DNA of 64,000 nucleotides from FEN-1297 sp964498065 (GTDB lineage Bacteria > Bacteroidota > Ignavibacteria > Ignavibacteriales > Ignavibacteriaceae), in contig CAZCFZ010000010.1 in NCBI GenBank assembly GCA_964498065.1, forward strand, positions 1 to 64,000. The letters run 5' to 3'. The position numbers and the translations under genes are program-made. Position 1 is the first letter of the stretch; each line of letters opens with the position of its first letter. The notes beneath the pieces are model-generated. The model saw nothing but the letters and a program-made list of their open reading frames with translations, ran no database searches and was not told the origin of the DNA. This document shows positions 43,246 through 51,529 of the stretch, piece by piece.

Positions 43246-44190
43246 TTACTCCTGAGCTTCCAGCCACCTTTCAGCATCAATTGCAGCCATACATCCCGAA
43301 CCGGCAGCAGTTACAGCTTGTCTATAATTCTTATCTGCAACATCACCTGCAGCAAATACACCGGGAATGTTTGTATAAGATGAACCCGGTTTAACCTTTA
43401 GATAACCGGTTTCATCCATATCCAGAACTCCCTTAAACAATTCCGTATTAGGTTTATGTCCGATTGCGATAAACAAACCGTCTGTATCGACTTTCATTGT
43501 CGAATGATCTTTTGTATCTTCAAGGAGAACCCCGGTCATTATTTTACGTCCTTTTTCCTCTTTACCTAAAACTTCCTTAATAACTTTGCTTGTAAGAAAT
43601 TTAATTTTAGGATTTTTCTTGACCCTGTCAAGCATAATTTTTGAAGCACGGAATTCGTCCCGACGATGAATTATTGTTACCTCAGAAGCGAATTTTGTAA
43701 GGAAGTTTGCTTCTTCCATAGCAGTATCTCCTCCTCCTACTACAAGTACTTTTTGATCTTTAAAAAAGAAGCCGTCGCAAGTGGCACAGGCAGATACTCC
43801 GTATCCCATATACTTTGTTTCACTTTCAAGGTTTAATAACCGTGCCGAAGCACCTGTCGAAATTATAACTGCATCTGCGGTATGTGTTTCATCATATGAT
43901 TTTATTACAAAAGGTTTTTTAGAAAAATCTACTCCGGTAACTTCATTATAAATTGATTTTGCTCCGAATTTTTGAGCTTGTTTTCTCATAACTTCCATTA
44001 ATTCCGGTCCCATAATCCCTGCCTCAAATCCCGGGTAATTTTCTACTTCAGTTGTTATAGTTAACTGACCTCCCGGCTGCATTCCTTCAAATATAACGGG
44101 ATTTAAATTCGCTCTTGCTGTATAAATACCAGCTGTAAAACCTGCGGGTCCCGATCCTATAATTACTACTTTATGATGATTATCTGCCAT
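43246..44190 (-). CDS. trxB: Thioredoxin reductase
   Basis: A 314-residue flavoenzyme. The FAD loop GSGPAGFTAGIY is near 12-23, the redox pair is SACATCDGFF (near 134-143), the NADPH loop is VVGGGDTAMEEANFLT, and the C-terminal GVFAAGDVADKNYRQAVTAAG binds FAD. It reduces thioredoxin with NADPH. A strong ribosome site precedes it. Confidence 0.95.
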   Translation of the reverse strand: MADNHHKVVIIGSGPAGFTAGIYTARANLNPVIFEGMQPGGQLTITTEVENYPGFEAGIMGPELMEVMRKQAQKFGAKSIYNEVTGVDFSKKPFVIKSYDETHTADAVIISTGASARLLNLESETKYMGYGVSACATCDGFFFKDQKVLVVGGGDTAMEEANFLTKFASEVTIIHRRDEFRASKIMLDRVKKNPKIKFLTSKVIKEVLGKEEKGRKIMTGVLLEDTKDHSTMKVDTDGLFIAIGHKPNTELFKGVLDMDETGYLKVKPGSSYTNIPGVFAAGDVADKNYRQAVTAAGSGCMAAIDAERWLEAQE

Positions 44191-44272
44191 AAAATCTCCT
44201 TTAGACCAGTATAAAATTATTTTTTTTAATTTAGTTTGATTCAGTTTTTGGGCTGAGGATTCAAAATTTCTA

Positions 44273-45208
44273 TTAATCTTTTAATCTCATTAGATTAAAA
44301 ACAGCATTACGCTTAAGACCTTTTAATTTAGCTCTTTTTATCGGACTTCCGTCATACTTATTTTTAAATTCAGCTTCATTCATATTGAGTACTTTTTCTA
44401 ATTCTAATTCGGAATTTCCTTCCTTCGGGTTAAATTCTGCAATTGAAGTTGTTTCTGAAAATTTTTTATTCCATGGACAAACATCCTGACAAATATCGCA
44501 TCCAAAGATCCAATTTTCAAATTTTCCTTTGAACCGTAGTGGAATTTCTCTTTTATTTTCAATGGTTAAATATGAAATACATTTATTTGCATCAACTAAA
44601 TATTCTTTAATGATTGCATCCGTAGGACAAGCATCTATGCAAGCAGTGCATGACCCGCAAAAATCCGGGATCACCGAAGAATACTCAAATTCATAATTTG
44701 TAATTATAGTTGAAAGAAAAATCCAGCTGCCTAATTCTTTATTAATCACGTTTGTGTGCTTCCCCATCCAGCCGATTCCGGATTTAACCGCCCAGACTTT
44801 ATCCATTACCGGACCGGTATCTACGTACAACCTGCATTCAAAAGACGGGTCGACTTTTTTTAATTCGGATTCCAGTAAATCCAGTTTCTCCCAAATTATC
44901 AAATGATAGTCCGTGCCCCAGGCATATCTTGAAACTTTACCGAAATTTTTATTCTCTGAATATTGATGATCAGTATAATAATTTATTGCCAGAGAAATAA
45001 CGCTCTTTGAGTTATTTAGAATATTACCAACATCTTTTCTTTTTTCAATATTTCGTTCCATATAACTCATTCCGGCATTGTAACCATTATTCAGCCATTC
45101 TTTCAAATGTTCAATTTCTTCTCTAAGTTCTTCTGCTTTTGCAAATCCTATAAGATCGAAACCGATCTCTTTTGCTTTTTTAATAAATATATCATTGGTA
45201 ATTTTCAT
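44273..45208 (-). CDS. queG: Epoxyqueuosine reductase QueG
   Basis: About 311 residues from the ATG at 45208. An open frame extends upstream to a TTG at 45259, but its first 17 residues look unlike the family and would overlap the Rieske gene, so I take the ATG. Two 4Fe-4S motifs, CGSCTACIDACPTDA (near 180-194) and CDICQDVCPWN (near 235-245), and the cobalamin-binding part with YVDTGPVMDK identify it. It performs the last step of queuosine synthesis in tRNA. Confidence 0.92.
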   Translation of the reverse strand: MKITNDIFIKKAKEIGFDLIGFAKAEELREEIEHLKEWLNNGYNAGMSYMERNIEKRKDVGNILNNSKSVISLAINYYTDHQYSENKNFGKVSRYAWGTDYHLIIWEKLDLLESELKKVDPSFECRLYVDTGPVMDKVWAVKSGIGWMGKHTNVINKELGSWIFLSTIITNYEFEYSSVIPDFCGSCTACIDACPTDAIIKEYLVDANKCISYLTIENKREIPLRFKGKFENWIFGCDICQDVCPWNKKFSETTSIAEFNPKEGNSELELEKVLNMNEAEFKNKYDGSPIKRAKLKGLKRNAVFNLMRLKD

Positions 45209-45252
45209 TATACAAAATTGAATGAGTAAAATTAATTTAGGTTGGTACAGCT

Positions 45253-45612
45253 TCACCAATTTAGTTCTTTTTTATTTACCTTAACATAAACAACATCTTC
45301 AGTAATTTGCACGGGATAGGAATCAAGACCTTTTTGCTTTGTAGGCATCGAACCATTTTTCAAATTAAACATCCATCCGTGAACCGGACAGACGACAAAA
45401 TCATCCTCAATAAATCCATCATAAATTAAGGCTGTATGCTGATGCGGACAAATATTACTAAGTGCATATACTTCTCCATCCACTTTAAATATAGCAACGT
45501 CAACATCATTAATAATAAACCTTCTGCCTTCCCCTTCCTTTAATTCGCTTATTTTACAAACCTTTGTGAAACCTTTTAAATCAATCAAATCAGATAGACT
45601 GAAATTTTTCAT
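45253..45612 (-). CDS. Rieske [2Fe-2S] protein
   Basis: A 119-residue soluble Rieske ferredoxin. The two ligand motifs are CPHQHTAL (Cys-x-His, near 56-58) and CPVHGWMFN (Cys-x2-His, near 74-77). It is of the small NirD/bphA3-like electron carrier type with no membrane helix. It overlaps the metallo-hydrolase gene by 23 bp. The partner oxygenase or reductase is not evident here. Confidence 0.88.
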   Translation of the reverse strand: MKNFSLSDLIDLKGFTKVCKISELKEGEGRRFIINDVDVAIFKVDGEVYALSNICPHQHTALIYDGFIEDDFVVCPVHGWMFNLKNGSMPTKQKGLDSYPVQITEDVVYVKVNKKELNW

Positions 45613-46435
45613 TAACCTTAAAACCTTTTTCTGTTTTTAAAATTGTTCCCGAACAAAAATCGGGATCGTGTTCGAAAATTAATTTCCAGTTTTCTTCCGC
45701 AGCTTTATTTAAAATCTTTTTCTTCTCTTCCACAGTTACTAAAGGTTGGAGATCATAGCCCATAATATAAGGAATAGGAATATGAGATGATGTTGGGAAT
45801 AAATCTCCGCAGTATAAAAATGTATTTGACGAGTCGGATAATTTTAGCATCTGCTGAGAAAAAGTATGACCGTTTACAATTACAAATGAAATTTCTTCAT
45901 CAAAATTTTGTTCGCCGTCTATGAACCGTAAAACTCCTTCTTCCATCAAGGGAACAAAATTATCTTTTATATAGCTCCCTTTGTCCTTATCAGACGGGTT
46001 GACTGCCCACTCATAATTTTTTTTCTGGACAAAATATTTTGCATTCGGAAAAGCAGGGATCAGTTTATTATTATTTAGAATTGTCGAACCGCCGGTATGA
46101 TCAAAATGAAGATGTGTGAGAATAACATCTGTTATATCTTCGGATTTAACATTAAATTTATCGAGTTCTTCGATTAAGGAAAAATTATCCTGCTTAATAT
46201 CATAAATATTTATTGATTTCTCATCCCATTTATTCCCCATGCCCGTATCAACCAATATTTTTCTGTTCCCGTTTTCCAGCAATAAATTTCTAGTAGCTAA
46301 TTTTATACGGTTGGCATTATCAGAAGGATTAGTTTTTTCCCAAAGAGGTTTGGGAATAATACCGAACATCGCCCCTCCGTCCAGCCCGAAATAACCGGAA
46401 TTAATTAAATTAATTTCATATTTACCTATTTTCAT
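45590..46435 (-). CDS. MBL-fold metallo-hydrolase
   Basis: A 281-residue metallo-beta-lactamase-fold enzyme. The metal-binding motif is LTHLHFDHTGG (near 107-117), with further ligand residues in VNGHTFSQQM (near 188) and YCGDLFP (near 209). The substrate is unknown; lactonases and glyoxalase-II-like enzymes share these motifs. Confidence 0.85.
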   Translation of the reverse strand: MKIGKYEINLINSGYFGLDGGAMFGIIPKPLWEKTNPSDNANRIKLATRNLLLENGNRKILVDTGMGNKWDEKSINIYDIKQDNFSLIEELDKFNVKSEDITDVILTHLHFDHTGGSTILNNNKLIPAFPNAKYFVQKKNYEWAVNPSDKDKGSYIKDNFVPLMEEGVLRFIDGEQNFDEEISFVIVNGHTFSQQMLKLSDSSNTFLYCGDLFPTSSHIPIPYIMGYDLQPLVTVEEKKKILNKAAEENWKLIFEHDPDFCSGTILKTEKGFKVNEKFQSI

Positions 46436-46582
46436 AATAAGCCCTCATAAATAGAAGAAACGATATGATAAATCAAGTTGAAAAATAAAAAATATTTTAT
46501 TGTAAGTTAAAGAAGAAATTATAAATGGGAAAGGAAATTGATAAGTTATATGATGCAAGGTTTAATTAAATTTAAATTGAAA

Positions 46583-46602
46583 GGGGCATCATAAGATGCC
46601 CC
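46583..46602 (-). terminator. Hairpin terminator after ferredoxin 1
   Basis: GGGGCATC-ATAA-GATGCCCC, a perfect 8-bp GC-rich stem 20 bp beyond the stop, followed by TTTC on the minus strand. Confidence 0.82.
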
Positions 46603-46621
46603 ATAAATTCTTTAGAAAGAA

Positions 46622-46954
46622 TTACCGTCCTATGCTGTCGAGATTTTCTTTTTTAGCGAGTAAAGCTGCTTTATCCTCTTCATGACTCGGATCTTTAACG
46701 CAGCATTCAACCGGACATACTTCAACACATTGAGGTTCATCATGAAAACCTTCGCATTCCGTACACTTATCCGGTACAACATAGAAATAATCGCTTGAAT
46801 AGAATCCCGTAGCGCCGGATGGGGCAGCATCACCTTCACCATAGCTGTTTCCTGCAAATTCCCAGTTCGTCCCACCTTCATAAATAGCATTGTTTGGACA
46901 TTCCGGCTCACATGCACCACAGTTGATGCATTCCTCAGTTATCTTATAAGCCAT
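46622..46954 (-). CDS. 2[4Fe-4S] ferredoxin, Chlorobium type (copy 1)
   Basis: A 110-residue ferredoxin. Cluster 1 ligands are CINCGACEPECP (residues 9-20). Cluster 2 has the family's longer insertion, CTECEGFHDEPQCVEVCP (C-x2-C-x8-C-x3-C, near 63-80). A linker of about 35 residues and a charged C-terminal tail make it longer than the 60-residue Chlorobium ferredoxins. It is about 75% identical to the gene at 47308-47640. It carries low-potential electrons. A strong AAGGAG ribosome site and its own terminator suggest high, separate expression. Confidence 0.9.
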   Translation of the reverse strand: MAYKITEECINCGACEPECPNNAIYEGGTNWEFAGNSYGEGDAAPSGATGFYSSDYFYVVPDKCTECEGFHDEPQCVEVCPVECCVKDPSHEEDKAALLAKKENLDSIGR

Positions 46955-47265
46955 TTTTTTCTCCTTATGATTCTTTTAATTTAGTTAATAAATTTAAGTG
47001 AATTTAAAAATCTTTATAATTATAGATATACATTTCCAATTTTATGCCAAACTTTTCATTTGATTTATTAAATGAATTGAAGGAGGGAGCCGGGAAATAA
47101 ACTGCAATTATGCAATAAAGCCTTATAAGCCAATTGTTTATATTTTCAATAATGAGAATTTAGAAAATTTGATTTCTCTAAAATGGTCTTATATTGGGAA
47201 ATTAATTTGAACTTAAATAGGTTATAAACGGAGATATTAGTTAATAGATATGATAATAATTTAGA

Positions 47266-47284
47266 AGGGTATCTAAGATACCCT
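47266..47284 (-). terminator. Hairpin terminator after ferredoxin 2
   Basis: AGGGTATCT and AGATACCCT with a one-base loop, 24 bp downstream of the ferredoxin stop on the minus strand. The remainder of the 353-bp stretch 46955-47307 is AT-rich and holds the presumed promoter of ferredoxin 1 but no gene. Confidence 0.7.
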
Positions 47285-47307
47285 ATTTAAAAAATTTAAT
47301 TCCTACT

Positions 47308-47640
47308 TTATCTGCCAATTCCATCAAGATAATCTTTTCTGGCTAGAAGAGTGCTTTCATCTTCATCGTGATCAGGATCCGGAATGCAGCAGTCAACAGG
47401 ACACACAGCGGCACATTGAGGTTCATCATGAAATCCTTTGCATTCCGTACATTTATCAGGCACAATAAAGAATAAATCACTAGAATAAAACCCGACGGCA
47501 CCGGATGGCGCTGCATCATCTTGCCCGTAAACTTTCCCCGCCAACTCCCAATCCACACCGCCTTCATAGATAGCAGTATTCGGACATTCAGGTTCGCAAG
47601 CACCGCAGTTAATGCATTCCTCTGTTATTTTTATTGCCAT
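47308..47640 (-). CDS. 2[4Fe-4S] ferredoxin, Chlorobium type (copy 2)
   Basis: A 110-residue paralogue of ferredoxin 1, with the same ligand set (CINCGACEPECP and CTECKGFHDEPQCAAVCP). Differences are spread along the whole length (about 28 substitutions), so the duplication is old, not an assembly error. A strong ribosome site (AAAGGAG) precedes the start. Both may serve the same or different ferredoxin-dependent oxidoreductases; none is in the window. Confidence 0.9.
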   Translation of the reverse strand: MAIKITEECINCGACEPECPNTAIYEGGVDWELAGKVYGQDDAAPSGAVGFYSSDLFFIVPDKCTECKGFHDEPQCAAVCPVDCCIPDPDHDEDESTLLARKDYLDGIGR

Positions 47641-47849
47641 TATAATTTTCTCCTTTTATCAATTATCGTCATTCCCAATTCTTCGGGAAGAAAATGAAGA
47701 TTAAAATTTAAATTGCTAGAATCCACCTATCAAAAATTATTTAATAGTAAAAATAAATTCAATTATAAAATATTTTTCGTGCGTAATTTTACTAAAACAA
47801 AAATAAAACGTCAATGATCTTTTTTAGATTGATAAAAACAAAAATAAAT

Positions 47850-48563
47850 CTACCAGCCTCCGCTGGCCCCGCCGCCGCCGAAGCTGCCGCCACCTCCTGA
47901 AAATCCGCCGCCGCTAAAACCTCCGCTGCTGCCGAATCCGCCTCCGCTGCCGAAACCTCCACCCCAAAAAATGAATCCGCCTCGGCCTCTTCTTCCACCC
48001 CTAATGAAAAATGAGATTATAAAAAATATAATCATTAATAAAGTAAATATATGGGAAGAGGAATTTCTCCTTGAAGAAGGTTTTGTTTCTGCTTTGTATT
48101 CTCCTTTTGTAGCAAGCATAATCGCATTTATTCCGTCCGTTATACCGGCATAATAATTATCATTTCTAAAATGAGGAATAATAACATTACGAATTATTGA
48201 ACTTGCAAGAGCATCCGGCAAAGCACCTTCCAAACCATAACCTACTTCAATGCGAATTTTCTTATCATTTTTTACTACCAGAAGCAAAACCCCGTTATCA
48301 TTTTTTTTGGTACCTATTTTATTTTTAATTGCCGTTTCATTGGCATATTCATCCAAAGGATATTCATTTAATGTGGGAATGATTAATACAACCAATTGGT
48401 TGCTTGTTGAGTCGTCGAAAGTTCTTAGTCGATAATCCAAATTACTTAATTGCTGAGAAGTTAAAGTACTTGTAAAATCATTTGCATAATTATTCAGCTT
48501 AGGTAATTTCGTCTGAGCAAAACTAACGGAAACAATTAATAAAAAAAAGTAAATTTTTTTCAT
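47850..48563 (-). CDS. TPM-domain (YgcG/Psb32-like) membrane protein with Gly-rich tail
   Basis: A 237-residue protein. Signal peptide residues 1-16 (FFLLIVSVSFAQ), TPM domain about 25-150 (LNNYANDFTSTLTSQQ, then DNGVLLLVVKNDKKIRIEVGYGLEG), one helix about 170-187, and a tail of about 45 residues made almost only of Gly, Ser and Phe. The DNA of the tail is very G-rich on the coding strand. Proteins of this kind are often paired with LemA, as here (5-bp gap). Function in the envelope is not established. Confidence 0.88.
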   Translation of the reverse strand: MKKIYFFLLIVSVSFAQTKLPKLNNYANDFTSTLTSQQLSNLDYRLRTFDDSTSNQLVVLIIPTLNEYPLDEYANETAIKNKIGTKKNDNGVLLLVVKNDKKIRIEVGYGLEGALPDALASSIIRNVIIPHFRNDNYYAGITDGINAIMLATKGEYKAETKPSSRRNSSSHIFTLLMIIFFIISFFIRGGRRGRGGFIFWGGGFGSGGGFGSSGGFSGGGFSGGGGSFGGGGASGGW

Positions 48564-48567
48564 TTAT

Positions 48568-49173
48568 TTAAAACTGAACTTTAGGAGGTATTTCGGAACC
48601 AGTTGTAGCCTTAAAATATTGTTTGTCTTTAAAGTTAAAAAAACCTGCAAATAAGGAATTAGGAAATCGTTTGATAGACGTATTGTAGCTTTGGACAGTT
48701 TCATTAAATTTTCTCCTTTCAACAGCGATTCTGTTTTCCGTTCCTTCAAGCTGTGCCTGAAGTTCTAAAAAGTTTTCATTTGCTTTTAGGTCCGGATAAT
48801 TCTCAACCGTAACAAGCAGCCTAGACAAGGCTCCGCTTAACTGTCCTTGAACGGATTGAAATTTTTGAAAAGCCGCCGGATCATCCAATATATCTTTTGT
48901 AACTGTCATTTGACTTACCTTGGCTCTAGCATTAGTTACATCAATTAAAACGTTCTTTTCAAAGTTAGCGTAGCCTTTAACAGTGTTAACTAAATTCGGA
49001 ATTAAATCAGCTCTTCTTTGATATTGATTCTCAACCTGGCTCCAGCTTTGGTTTACCGATTCGTTTAAAGTTATCAAATTATTATAAGTGCTTATTCCCC
49101 AGAATACCAAAATGGCCAATAATAAAAGAACTCCCCCAGCAATTGAACAACCTACTATCATGCCTTTCTTCAT
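48568..49173 (-). CDS. lemA: LemA-family protein
   Basis: A 201-residue protein with one N-terminal membrane helix (about 7-28) and the LemA start of the coiled region YNNLITLNESVNQSWSQVEN, then YQRRADLIPNLVNTVKGYAN (near 52-71). The family is a helical membrane-anchored protein of unknown function. It pairs with the TPM gene immediately downstream. Confidence 0.93.
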   Translation of the reverse strand: MKKGMIVGCSIAGGVLLLLAILVFWGISTYNNLITLNESVNQSWSQVENQYQRRADLIPNLVNTVKGYANFEKNVLIDVTNARAKVSQMTVTKDILDDPAAFQKFQSVQGQLSGALSRLLVTVENYPDLKANENFLELQAQLEGTENRIAVERRKFNETVQSYNTSIKRFPNSLFAGFFNFKDKQYFKATTGSEIPPKVQF

Positions 49174-49352
49174 TCTACCTCCTCAATGGTTGATGGTTTT
49201 GTTGGAAGTGAGCTAATTTTACTCCTATAACCATAAAATGTAAAATCCTGATAAATCTGGAAAGGAATATAATATTATTTATCAATTTTTACTTTTTTCC
49301 TCTTTAATTTTTTATATAAAGCAGTATTGAAACCTCATAATTTTTCAAATTT

Positions 49353-50186
49353 TTAAGGTTTTGCACCAACATAATCATACTGTAGATATTTTAAAGCTTT
49401 ATTTACAATCTTTAAGTTTTTTTCTTCCGTAAAGTTTTTGGAGTTCTGCAAATTCCCGTTATAAAATCTAAGCCAAAGGAAATTAGTTATCATAAATCCG
49501 TCAAAAATTCTGTTATCGATAAATGCATTAACAGCTAAATAGCCCCATAAGCCGTTCCAGGCCAAAGATAAAATTCCGCTTAAATAATTGCCTGTATAAA
49601 ACTGCCCGGATCCGGGAATAAAATGAGAAATAATTTGTGCAAAAATAACCGAGTATTTTTCTTTATCAACTTTTTCGCATAACTCTTGTAAAGTTTTATT
49701 GCTATCTGTTAGAGCAAATGTTTCCGAGGCTTTATGCCACTCATCGGCAAATATATAAGTCCATCCCTTCCAGTAATAGATCTCTTTTTTCTCGCTTAAA
49801 AATCTTCTATCGTTATTTAATGAATCTAAAAGCTGAAGAGCTCTGTTAGTGGTTCTGCGAAGAATATTTACACGTATAATATTAATTTTTGCTTTGAATA
49901 GATCATTGAAATTTTGGGCATTAATTTCTGCTAATGTATAGTAAATAATTGCATTCGAAAACTTTGATCCGGCTTTATAAGCGTCTCCTATATAATTATC
50001 AGCAGTAAATTTATATTTCCCAGTAGAATCAAAAAAAAGGAGTCTTTTAAATTCCGTAATACTATCAAAATAATTTTCCTCATTATACAATTTTTTTGCG
50101 TAATTAAATTGCTTTTCAAGAACACCTTGAGAAAAGATTTCCGGTCCGATAGCAAAAAAAATCAAAATTAAAAAAATGCACTTCAT
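49353..50186 (-). CDS. Secreted TPR-like protein with C-terminal membrane segments (paralogue B)
   Basis: A 277-residue protein of unknown function. Signal peptide 1-19, then TPR-like helices about 25-175 (YNEENYFDSITEFKRLLF, YKAGSKFSNAIIYYTLAE). Its last third has PGSGQFYTGNYLSGILSLAWN (in part), a Pro-Gly-x-Gly-x-x-Tyr motif, and two hydrophobic segments. The same layout occurs in the upstream gene 50194-51063. The pair and a secreted YidD-like gene form a closely spaced set. Confidence 0.62.
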   Translation of the reverse strand: MKCIFLILIFFAIGPEIFSQGVLEKQFNYAKKLYNEENYFDSITEFKRLLFFDSTGKYKFTADNYIGDAYKAGSKFSNAIIYYTLAEINAQNFNDLFKAKINIIRVNILRRTTNRALQLLDSLNNDRRFLSEKKEIYYWKGWTYIFADEWHKASETFALTDSNKTLQELCEKVDKEKYSVIFAQIISHFIPGSGQFYTGNYLSGILSLAWNGLWGYLAVNAFIDNRIFDGFMITNFLWLRFYNGNLQNSKNFTEEKNLKIVNKALKYLQYDYVGAKP

Positions 50187-50193
50187 ATTTTAA

Positions 50194-51063
50194 TTACTTG
50201 CAAAAATTGATTAGGGGAACAAAATAGTTATGATCTTCCAAATAATTTTTTAAATCATTAAAAAATTGAAAACTTATTTTTGCATTATATATCTGGGCAG
50301 ATGCAGCTGAACCGTAAATATTTCCCCCGTAAAATCCTGCACCTAAAGCCGAGAACAGCCAGCCTCTAAAATTATGATTTGCATGAAAATCAGAATAAGC
50401 CAGATATCCAAGCAGGCCAACTGTTATAAATGCAAAAATCCCATCCGAATAATTTTGGGTGTAAATTTTACCCAGACCGGGTATAACAGTCGATAAAAGC
50501 GCTGCCGTTACCGGACTTTTATACGGAGGATTAATTTTCCAATCATAAAATTGATTCAACCTAGGCTGTTCTTCTTTGGTAAAAGATGAAAGAAAATTTT
50601 TTTTCTGCGGTAAAGTAATGTTCGAAAATAAATAAGAAAAGTTATAAAGTTCGCGCGCCTCAAAAAAATATTTGTAATCACGGTTTAGATTTTCCGATTC
50701 ATAAAAATTTCTGTAATAATTAAAATTACCGGTTCTGAAATTAGCCCGCAAATATTCAAGTTTGGAAATATTATAAAACACCGAGTTTTTCGAAATATTT
50801 GAAAATTTTTTTGATGCGATACTGAAATTCCCCATTTCCAAATTTGCCATTCCTACTTTAAAAGCTGCGGTATCGTTATAACCGCTTTTCAAAAAATCTT
50901 CATATTCAATTGAAGCTCTTATATAATCATGTTGACAAAAAAGATAATCGGCAAATTTCTTAATATTTTGAGAAGAGAACAAATTCAAGCTTTTTGCAGA
51001 ATTGCTCTCTTGAGAAAACGAAATAGTGCTGAAAATTATAAGCAAGAATAATATCTTATTCAT
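50194..51063 (-). CDS. Secreted TPR-like protein with C-terminal membrane segments (paralogue A)
   Basis: A 289-residue protein. Signal peptide 1-15, helical repeat region about 30-170 (YLFCQHDYIRASIEYEDFL), then IPGLGKIYTQNYSDGIFAFI near 187-206 and hydrophobic stretches to about 250. The Pro-Gly-x-Gly-x-x-Tyr element is shared with the gene at 49353-50186, so these are paralogues despite low overall identity. It overlaps the YidD-like gene by 8 bp and precedes its paralogue by 7 bp. Confidence 0.62.
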   Translation of the reverse strand: MNKILFLLIIFSTISFSQESNSAKSLNLFSSQNIKKFADYLFCQHDYIRASIEYEDFLKSGYNDTAAFKVGMANLEMGNFSIASKKFSNISKNSVFYNISKLEYLRANFRTGNFNYYRNFYESENLNRDYKYFFEARELYNFSYLFSNITLPQKKNFLSSFTKEEQPRLNQFYDWKINPPYKSPVTAALLSTVIPGLGKIYTQNYSDGIFAFITVGLLGYLAYSDFHANHNFRGWLFSALGAGFYGGNIYGSAASAQIYNAKISFQFFNDLKNYLEDHNYFVPLINFCK

Positions 51064-51529
51064 TCTTCACAATAATAGAGGGAAGAATATATTTAATGCT
51101 GTCTTTTTTTAACATATACAGTGAAGGCGGATCGTAATAATGTCCGTTTGATGAAAAAGGATAGCGATTGATTTTTCCGAATATATCCATATCCCTGGTA
51201 AATCTATCAAAAAACATAAGAGAACCCTGAATAATATTCGTTTCTTTTACTGAAAGCAAAAAAAAATGTGAACATGTGGGATCAAATGAACAGTTATCCC
51301 CGTCAACATCTGAGATGAAATACCAGTAAGCATTCAAAAAAGATTTAAGTATAAACCGCCCTGGATTCTTTTCTTTAAAAGTATAATCCCTGTGCTCAAA
51401 TTTATCCGGCATTTGGTAAGAATAATCGGCTTTCCCCCATTTACTGTTTTCCGATTGAGCAAAAATTGCAAATGGAAATAAAAAAATTATTAACAAAGAA
51501 AATATTAAAGCATTAAACTTATTTTCCAT
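51056..51529 (-). CDS. yidD: YidD-like protein with signal peptide
   Basis: From the ATG at 51529 it has 157 residues. An upstream in-frame start at 51604 would sit inside the acyl-CoA dehydrogenase gene and lacks a signal peptide, so I prefer 51529. Residues 1-25 look like a signal peptide (ALIFSLLIIFLFPFAIFA). The YidD core follows: YWYFISDVDGDNCSFDPTCS near 86-105 with both Cys, and later DRFTRD and the YDPPS end. YidD normally is an 85-residue inner-membrane insertion helper in the cytoplasm; this version is exported and extended. It heads the module with the two TPR-like paralogues. Confidence 0.72.
   Translation of the reverse strand: MENKFNALIFSLLIIFLFPFAIFAQSENSKWGKADYSYQMPDKFEHRDYTFKEKNPGRFILKSFLNAYWYFISDVDGDNCSFDPTCSHFFLLSVKETNIIQGSLMFFDRFTRDMDIFGKINRYPFSSNGHYYDPPSLYMLKKDSIKYILPSIIVKNE

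Noticed and set aside
45209..45259. Upstream TTG start for queG
   Set aside because: The extra residues do not match the family and overlap the Rieske gene; the ATG at 45208 gives the normal start.
46622..47640. Ferredoxin pair as an assembly duplication
   Set aside because: About 28 amino-acid differences spread along 110 residues and different flanks show true paralogues.
47850..48000. Many small Gly/Ala-rich frames in alternative phases
   Set aside because: They arise from the G-rich coding of the TPM protein tail and have no independent support.
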